Assembly (NCBI GenBank): GCA_039029315.1
Contig: JBCCGK010000154.1
Location: 1 to 21,420 of the forward strand
Length of the DNA: 21,420 bases
Direction of reading: 5' to 3'
Source: JBCCCJ01 sp039029315
GTDB taxonomy: Bacteria > Bacteroidota > Bacteroidia > J057
The translations under genes were made by a program, and so were the position numbers. This document shows positions 17,247 through 21,420 of the stretch, piece after piece. The notes below the pieces were generated by a model. The model saw only the letters and a list, made by a program, of their open reading frames with translations, was not told where the DNA came from and searched no databases. Each line of letters starts with the position of its first letter. Position 1 is the stretch's first letter.

Positions 17247-18038
17247 TCAGCCGCCAAAAAATCTTTTGAGGGCGTGCAGTCCGAATCCGGATTTGGATTT
17301 GTCCATGTTTTTGGATTTTTGTTTGCCCCATTGATCCTCCTGGCCCGATTCAAAGGCATATACGAGGGAGTTTTTCGGAACTTTTGAGAGAGATTCCGTC
17401 TCCGGGATGTCAGCCTCTATCTTCTTCCCGCTCGCAGACAATCTCAGGATATCCACTTCATTGGTATCAACTCCCTGACAGGTTCGCTCTCCATCCGAGG
17501 CATAGATCCACTGATATTGATTGAACAAGCCCTCGCAAGCTGCAGCCAGAAGCTGTTCACAAGACGACCAATCCGGGAGTGTCACAAAAGCTGTCGCCTG
17601 ATTTTGTTTCGAAGGACAGGAGAAAGCCACAGGCCATCCGACCAATTTTTGAGAAAAAGGCCTCAGAACTGTTTGATCCGCCTCTCCAGGATCTGTTTTT
17701 TCTAGTTCTTCCAGGCAATCCAGAATATCCCGGGCTTTGACCTTGATCTCTTTGAGTGCCAGAGAGACCGCCATATAGCCATCGCGTTTGTACCGATCCA
17801 GTCTGTATGAATAGGAGGTAATGAATCTGTATTGATGGCCATGAGATGTCAAGTGGGTCAATCCCAGAATCTTCTCTCCTGCATACATCCTGATCGCCTC
17901 CTGACGGAGTGCCAGTGCCTGACTCAGCGTACTGACATCCTCGGGTCTGCGAAAATGGCCCATGATTCCGGTTTTTTCGATCCACTGAAATCCATCTAGC
18001 TTGCCAAAACGGGCATAGCCTATATGTTCGTGAGACAT
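17247..18038 (-). CDS. Uncharacterised GTPase-operon partner protein
   Basis: This soluble protein of 264 residues has no signal peptide or membrane helix. The start is ATG 18038 (MSHEHIGYARFGKLDGFQW); a GTG at 18044 would add two residues. The N-terminal half contains IGYARFGKLDGFQWIEKTG, a helical region, and YRFITSYSYRLDRYKRDGYMAVSL followed by a helix, suggesting an alpha/beta fold. The tail is basic (KQKSKNMDKSKSGFG...KRFFGG). I do not recognise a named family with certainty. The position directly after a P-loop GTPase and the xYGxxDGxQ-like start recall the N-terminal domain of GTPase-associated proteins (GAP1-N) from GTPase-centred conflict systems, but this is a weak resemblance. It is the last gene of a three-gene operon, 31 bp after the GTPase gene. 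It probably binds or reads out the GTPase. Confidence 0.7.
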   Translation of the reverse strand: MSHEHIGYARFGKLDGFQWIEKTGIMGHFRRPEDVSTLSQALALRQEAIRMYAGEKILGLTHLTSHGHQYRFITSYSYRLDRYKRDGYMAVSLALKEIKVKARDILDCLEELEKTDPGEADQTVLRPFSQKLVGWPVAFSCPSKQNQATAFVTLPDWSSCEQLLAAACEGLFNQYQWIYASDGERTCQGVDTNEVDILRLSASGKKIEADIPETESLSKVPKNSLVYAFESGQEDQWGKQKSKNMDKSKSGFGLHALKRFFGG

Positions 18039-18069
18039 ACGCACAACATTTGAAGGGTGAAAAGAACGA

Positions 18070-19131
18070 TTATCGTTTGAGAAATTTCAGGAAAGAACGA
18101 ATCCCTCCACTTTCCGGTTTGCTTTCGGTTCGCGATCCTGGCAGGCAAAGGACTTTGTGGAGCCAGGGGACAATCTCGGCACAGTCTTCCAGTTCGACAT
18201 TCGAAATTTCATCCTTCTGATCCTGATACGTCTGGATTTCCCCTATGCTGAAAGGAAATACCCTTGGCTGGGCAATGTCACCTGAACTCAACCATTTGTC
18301 TACCTGTGGAAGATAAGTTTGGATGACATCTTCAACATTGGCATCGGTCCTTCCGCGATCAAACTTGCTGAGGATCACGCCTACCCTGGACAAGTCGATA
18401 TTCTCATTGTACAGATAACTCAAAAACTGCAAAATCAACTTGTCTTCCGTTCGCTGAATAACGCGCTCATAATCTGCTACGATCAGGAAGGAGATAGAGA
18501 TTCCGGGACAATTCAGGTAGGCCTTGACACTGTCGGGCAAGCCTTCTTCCCCAGTGTCTACATCTACTTTTTTCAAATCCTCCCCAGCCATTTCCAAAAA
18601 GGTGAGATTCACATCTTCTCCATTGATCCTGAAAGCGGTATCATATTCGGTAATCTGGCCGATAGAGGTTGCCTGTGGAAAGAATCCTTGCTCAATGTCT
18701 CGCATCATTTGGTGAATCAGCCGAATTCCTTCCTGGTTCTCGGATTGGTTCAGAATGACCCGATAGTGTTGGCGCATATACATATTGATCGCAGTCAAGA
18801 CAGTCGATTTCCCGGAACCGGTGTAGCCAAAAATGAAGACATAGTTGGTGTTTTTGGCAAGAATTTCTTCCTCGGTCCGTGGCGCATGTTCATGGATGGT
18901 GTCTTGGGCGACCTGTACCAATTCTATATGAGGATGAAAGGTCTCTTGTTCGGGTATGTCTTCTGTTCCTGCTGCCTCCGGGTCCTTGAGATAAGGATTG
19001 GGTTTGGCTTGAAGGCTCTGCTCCAGTTTCTGTTCTTTTTGCTCTGCTTCTTCTCTGAGTGTCAGGGTCTCAGAAATGATCTCCGTGAGTTCAGGATCAT
19101 GTTTGGGCAAATGAATGACTGACCGTTTCAT
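18070..19131 (-). CDS. P-loop GTPase with N-terminal helical extension
   Basis: This 353-residue protein starts at ATG 19131 (MKRSVIHLPKHDPELTE). A longer frame to 19227 would overlap the upstream gene and looks non-coding. Residues 1-90 are charged and helical, rich in E/Q/K. The GTPase domain has Walker A GYTGSGKST (102-110), a switch II-like LTFLEMAGED (176-185; Glu-Met-Ala-Gly where DxxG is usual), and an NKxD equivalent ILSKFD (253-258). There is no transmembrane segment. The motif order fits a TRAFAC-type GTPase of the kind found in bacterial GTPase-centred operons, not a translation factor or Era/Obg protein. It is the middle gene of an operon, 73 bp after a four-helix membrane protein and 31 bp before the partner protein. 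It is probably a nucleotide-dependent switch recruited to the membrane. The biological role is unknown. Confidence 0.82.
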   Translation of the reverse strand: MKRSVIHLPKHDPELTEIISETLTLREEAEQKEQKLEQSLQAKPNPYLKDPEAAGTEDIPEQETFHPHIELVQVAQDTIHEHAPRTEEEILAKNTNYVFIFGYTGSGKSTVLTAINMYMRQHYRVILNQSENQEGIRLIHQMMRDIEQGFFPQATSIGQITEYDTAFRINGEDVNLTFLEMAGEDLKKVDVDTGEEGLPDSVKAYLNCPGISISFLIVADYERVIQRTEDKLILQFLSYLYNENIDLSRVGVILSKFDRGRTDANVEDVIQTYLPQVDKWLSSGDIAQPRVFPFSIGEIQTYQDQKDEISNVELEDCAEIVPWLHKVLCLPGSRTESKPESGGIRSFLKFLKR

Positions 19132-19204
19132 ATATGAATGGTTTGAGATTGAGAGATTGTTTGAAAAAAAATGAAGGTGTTGGTAAAGAGGCTGGACCGA
19201 TTTG

Positions 19205-20416
19205 CTAAAAGAAATGATCAAGCTCATCTACTGGCTGGTAGGTTGAGGTTGACTGAACAATGGGAGCCTGGTATTCGCCACTCTTTCTTGTCTCGGTGGA
19301 TTCTCGTTTCTTTCGAATGGCATATATGCTGCTATGCCGCTCTTGTGCCTCTTCTGCAACAGGCGTAGATGGATGAGAGAAAGAGGTATGTGCTCCCAGA
19401 GAAATATTCTGCTCTGTAGTTTCCACATCCTCTTCTTTTTCAGGTCGATTAATCAAGACCAGCACAAAGAGGACGATAAAGTCGATCAGGATGGCCAACA
19501 ACAAGGAAACCAGGACAGCAGCCGTCTGACTTCCGCTCAAGGTATGGAGATTAATGATGGTCCATAAGGAGTGGTTCAGGTTGCCGACATCTCTATGCTG
19601 GAAGACAAGCGGTTGGTAGGCAAACGCTTCTTTTCCGACAATGTTCTCAGTACTTTCTGCGACATAGGTATGCGCATCAATGCTTTGATCCACGGCTTGA
19701 CGATATTGTCTGATCTCTCCACTCGCAAGGGCAGCATCGATTCCGGTCTGGGCATGCTGGACCACGCTGTCAATCCTGTGCATGGTCGGGACATATTTGG
19801 CCTGGATGTTTGCCAACTGTGCTTGCAAGGGAATGACCGTTTCCTTGTTGAGTTTTCTTGCGATTTCTCCATATCCACGGTTGTTGGGATTGGTTTTTTC
19901 TTCTTCAAGCAGGGCTTCGGCTTCCTTGAGTTGTCGCTGAATGTCAGATGCGTTGAAATGCTGTTCGAGAGACTCCCTGGCCTGAACTTGCATCGCTGTC
20001 AAGGCAGACTTGTTGTTTTTGAGTTCTTCATACAGCAATTTTTCAGAGGTGAAAACCCCATAAATCGCATTGAAATTAAGTAACACACTGAATAGGGCCA
20101 CCAAAGTATATCCCAATATGAGTTTTCGTTGATCCCCGGATTTGTATGCCATTGGAATTCGCAAGGCAATCGCTACCAGAAAAATACTGAGTGCAATCGC
20201 CATGGCATAAGAGAGGACCAGACTGTTGAGCATGGGCTGAAGGCCGACGGCTGTCGTATAACAACTCACGATCCCCATGATGAAGACCGCAATAGGGAAG
20301 AGATCCATTTGCCCAGGCTTGGGCAGCTCATCCAAAAGGTTGAACGATGGCTTCTCTTTGCTGTTAAATCGATTGGGGGTGGATTTTGAGAATTGTGATG
20401 GATTGGATTTCGACAT
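19205..20416 (-). CDS. Four-helix membrane protein with large coiled-coil loop
   Basis: This 403-residue protein has a polar, Ser/Pro-rich N-terminus (1-38). Three hydrophobic helices follow (about 40-60, 67-87, 98-118), then a long helical, coiled-coil-like loop (about 124-285, for example SDIQRQLKEAEALLEEEK). A fourth helix (about 298-323, AAVLVSLLLAILIDFIVLFVLVLI) precedes a disordered C-terminal tail with Ser/Thr/Glu repeats. Three helices, a big loop and one helix resemble the layout of DUF4407-type membrane proteins. With both tails cytoplasmic, the coiled coil would lie in the periplasm. I recognise no enzymatic motif. It is the first gene of the operon and probably supplies the membrane platform or sensor for the following GTPase. 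MITE 2 ends 43 bp upstream of the start, so the promoter lies in or next to the element. Confidence 0.75.
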   Translation of the reverse strand: MSKSNPSQFSKSTPNRFNSKEKPSFNLLDELPKPGQMDLFPIAVFIMGIVSCYTTAVGLQPMLNSLVLSYAMAIALSIFLVAIALRIPMAYKSGDQRKLILGYTLVALFSVLLNFNAIYGVFTSEKLLYEELKNNKSALTAMQVQARESLEQHFNASDIQRQLKEAEALLEEEKTNPNNRGYGEIARKLNKETVIPLQAQLANIQAKYVPTMHRIDSVVQHAQTGIDAALASGEIRQYRQAVDQSIDAHTYVAESTENIVGKEAFAYQPLVFQHRDVGNLNHSLWTIINLHTLSGSQTAAVLVSLLLAILIDFIVLFVLVLINRPEKEEDVETTEQNISLGAHTSFSHPSTPVAEEAQERHSSIYAIRKKRESTETRKSGEYQAPIVQSTSTYQPVDELDHFF

Positions 20417-20459
20417 GTGGCTTAGGGATTGAAAGGTAAAAATCCTGAGATGACTCTAA

Positions 20460-20618
20460 GAGACTGTTTGAATATTATCCTATGGTTTTGTTTTGCCCCT
20501 TTTTTCGCCCTTCTGCGTTGAAAAAATCCTCATGTAGCTCTGCTACATTCCGGTTTTTCCGCCTTGAAGGTCAAAAAAAAACTATAACAAATTCCATAAA
20601 CAAAACTCAAACAGTCTC
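20460..20618. mobile_element. Second MITE-like palindromic element, same terminal repeats
   Basis: The ends are GAGACTGTTT (20460-20469) and AAACAGTCTC (20609-20618), identical to those of the element at 1116-1276. They are flanked by a TAA duplication (20457-20459 and 20619-20621). The centre is an arm pair ATGTAGC-TCT-GCTACAT, extended by imperfect A/T-rich arms. The interior differs from the first element but keeps the central-hairpin architecture, so they are diverged members of one family. It is non-coding. It lies just upstream of the GTPase operon. Confidence 0.87.
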
Positions 20619-20621
20619 TAA

Positions 20622-20892
20622 GGAACCAAGAGACATGCCAAGGCCGTTCCTATTCATAATCCCCTGATTATCAAGTACACCAAAAATACTCCGTCCTATC
20701 AGAATTTCCCGATTTGAGAAAGCAGTTCTCTCATTGGGGGAATAGTTACCACTTATAGACTTAGTGCTACCGCTCATAAACCAAGTTCTTACGCTAGACA
20801 AGTCGATCTGTTGCAAGAGGGGAAAAAGAGGCAGTTTTGAATAGGCAATCGTTCACATTGATTTTATTTTTTTACCAATTTTCACAACAATC
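20622..20892. other. Intergenic region upstream of the small lipoprotein gene
   Basis: There is no recognisable gene here. A 69-codon minus-strand frame (20607-20816) has its stop inside the MITE terminal repeat and no recognisable product; it could be a decayed fragment. The AT-rich stretch 20855-20880 just before the lipoprotein start probably holds its promoter, but no clear consensus was found. Confidence 0.4.
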
Positions 20893-21147
20893 ATGAAAAA
20901 GATTTTGTTCACAAGCGCTTTGATCACTTTTATTTTTACAGGAATTGCCTGCAACCAATGCCAAACTTGTACAGGCGAGGCCAAAACATTTCTGGATGGC
21001 GTAGAGCAATCCTCTGCTAGCATTCCAGAAGCGGAATGGTGTGGAGATCAACTGGACATGCTCAAAGACAATGACTTTGAGATCAGCCAGAGTTCTGAGC
21101 TTTTTGGAGTTACGACCGAAGTCCGAAGCACGTATACTTGCAATTAG
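20893..21147 (+). CDS. Small cysteine-rich lipoprotein
   Basis: This 84-residue protein has a lipoprotein signal peptide (MKKILFTSAL...FTGIAC) with C20 as the lipidated residue. The mature part is about 65 residues, acidic, and contains C23, C26 (a CxxC within CNQCQTC), C50 and C83, which could form two disulfides in the periplasm. The C-terminus is RSTYTCN. I recognise no family. The gene is monocistronic, with a good terminator directly after the stop. It would be tethered to the inner or outer membrane. The clean signal sequence and following terminator support it as a real gene despite its small size. Confidence 0.75.
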   Translation: MKKILFTSALITFIFTGIACNQCQTCTGEAKTFLDGVEQSSASIPEAEWCGDQLDMLKDNDFEISQSSELFGVTTEVRSTYTCN

Positions 21148-21173
21148 TGATTAGCTTGATCTAATCATTTTTT
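21148..21173 (+). terminator. Intrinsic terminator after the small lipoprotein
   Basis: TGATTAG (21148-21154) pairs with CTAATCA (21161-21167) across a 6-nt loop and is followed by TTTTTT (21168-21173). It starts one base after the lipoprotein stop codon. Confidence 0.8.
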
Positions 21174-21179
21174 ATGGGA

Positions 21180-21264
21180 GCTTCTTCCAAAGACGTGAAC
21201 GGAAGAAGCGCAATGTAGCAACCCGGCCTCTCTGTCCTAGTTGGGGGACAAGAAAGTGCCGGGT
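21180..21264. other. Two stem-loops between convergent genes
   Basis: GCTTCTTCC (21180-21188) pairs with GGAAGAAGC (21201-21209). A longer structure is formed by ACCCGGC (21221-21227) with GCCGGGT (21258-21264), with inner TGTCC (21233-21237) and GGACA (21246-21250). They lie downstream of the minus-strand T9SS gene and may terminate it, although no T run follows. Confidence 0.5.
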
Positions 21265-21299
21265 CCTCTATACAGAGTTTTGTCAAGAATGACCGTGGA

Positions 21300-21420
21300 C
21301 TATTTCACCATCCATTTTTTCTGAAATGTCTCTCCTGCCAGCTCTATCTGAATGAGATAGAGACCAGGACTTCCAACTTGTAGATCGAGGCTATGCTGGC
21401 TGGAGGGCATTTCTTGTTGA
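21300..21420 (-). CDS. C-terminus of a T9SS cargo protein (partial)
   Basis: Only the last 39 residues are in the window; the 5' part lies beyond the right edge. The minus-strand frame reads HSLDLQVGSPGLYLIQIELA, then GETFQKKWMVK and a TAG stop (21302-21300). This is a typical end of a type A T9SS C-terminal sorting domain: G-x-Y beta-strand, then a basic K-K-x-hydrophobic-V-K terminus. The parent protein is therefore secreted through the type IX system. Its main domain cannot be seen. Confidence 0.8.
   Translation of the reverse strand, partial: QQEMPSSQHSLDLQVGSPGLYLIQIELAGETFQKKWMVK

Noticed and set aside
18319..19122. 267-codon plus-strand ORF
   Set aside because: It is antisense to the GTPase gene, which has intact Walker A and SKxD motifs.
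1113..20621. A 19-kb composite transposon bounded by the two MITEs
   Set aside because: Each MITE has its own 3-bp target duplication, their interiors differ, and the interval contains housekeeping genes such as prfB and an rRNA methyltransferase. They are best explained as independent insertions.

Overview
The window comes from a member of the Bacteroidota, probably a Saprospiria- or Cytophagia-like marine or aquatic bacterium. The signs are two C-terminal type IX secretion (T9SS) sorting domains, many lipoproteins with typical lipoboxes, a TPR-CHAT lipoprotein, PKD and FG-GAP repeat proteins, a YARHG domain, an RF2 gene with the classical +1 frameshift, and start sites mostly without strong Shine-Dalgarno sequences. 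No rRNA, tRNA or CRISPR array was seen.

Layout. Positions 1-1038 hold the start of a minus-strand reading frame that leaves the window. It is extremely glutamine-rich and carries NPF tripeptides, so it looks eukaryote-like. A 161-bp MITE follows (1116-1276). A minus-strand pair of peptidoglycan hydrolases comes next (NlpC/P60-YARHG at 2171-3094, M15 peptidase at 1315-2184). Divergent from them is a 1288-residue protein (3449-7315) with ten PKD-type repeats and about five C-terminal membrane helices. After a convergent terminator come a lipoprotein phosphodiesterase (GDPD) and an RsmF-like rRNA methyltransferase on the minus strand. On the plus strand follow a TPR-CHAT lipoprotein (9846-13208), an FG-GAP/T9SS secreted protein (13341-15842) and prfB (16089-17172).

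The most system-like part is the minus-strand cluster 20416 to 17247. It encodes a four-helix membrane protein with a large coiled-coil loop, a P-loop GTPase with a long N-terminal extension, and a 264-residue soluble partner. The order and spacing (73 and 31 bp) suggest one operon. I infer a membrane-linked GTPase switch with a dedicated partner, broadly like the GTPase-centred conflict or signalling systems described in multicellular and gliding bacteria. A second MITE (20460-20618) lies 43 bp upstream of the first gene. The window ends with a small cysteine-rich lipoprotein (20893-21147) and the C-terminus of another T9SS cargo protein.

The two MITEs share 10-bp terminal repeats (GAGACTGTTT) and each is flanked by its own 3-bp TAA/TTA duplication. 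This fits mobilisation by an IS5-family (IS1031-group-like) transposase encoded elsewhere. The genes between them include housekeeping functions, so the 19-kb interval does not look like one mobile unit.
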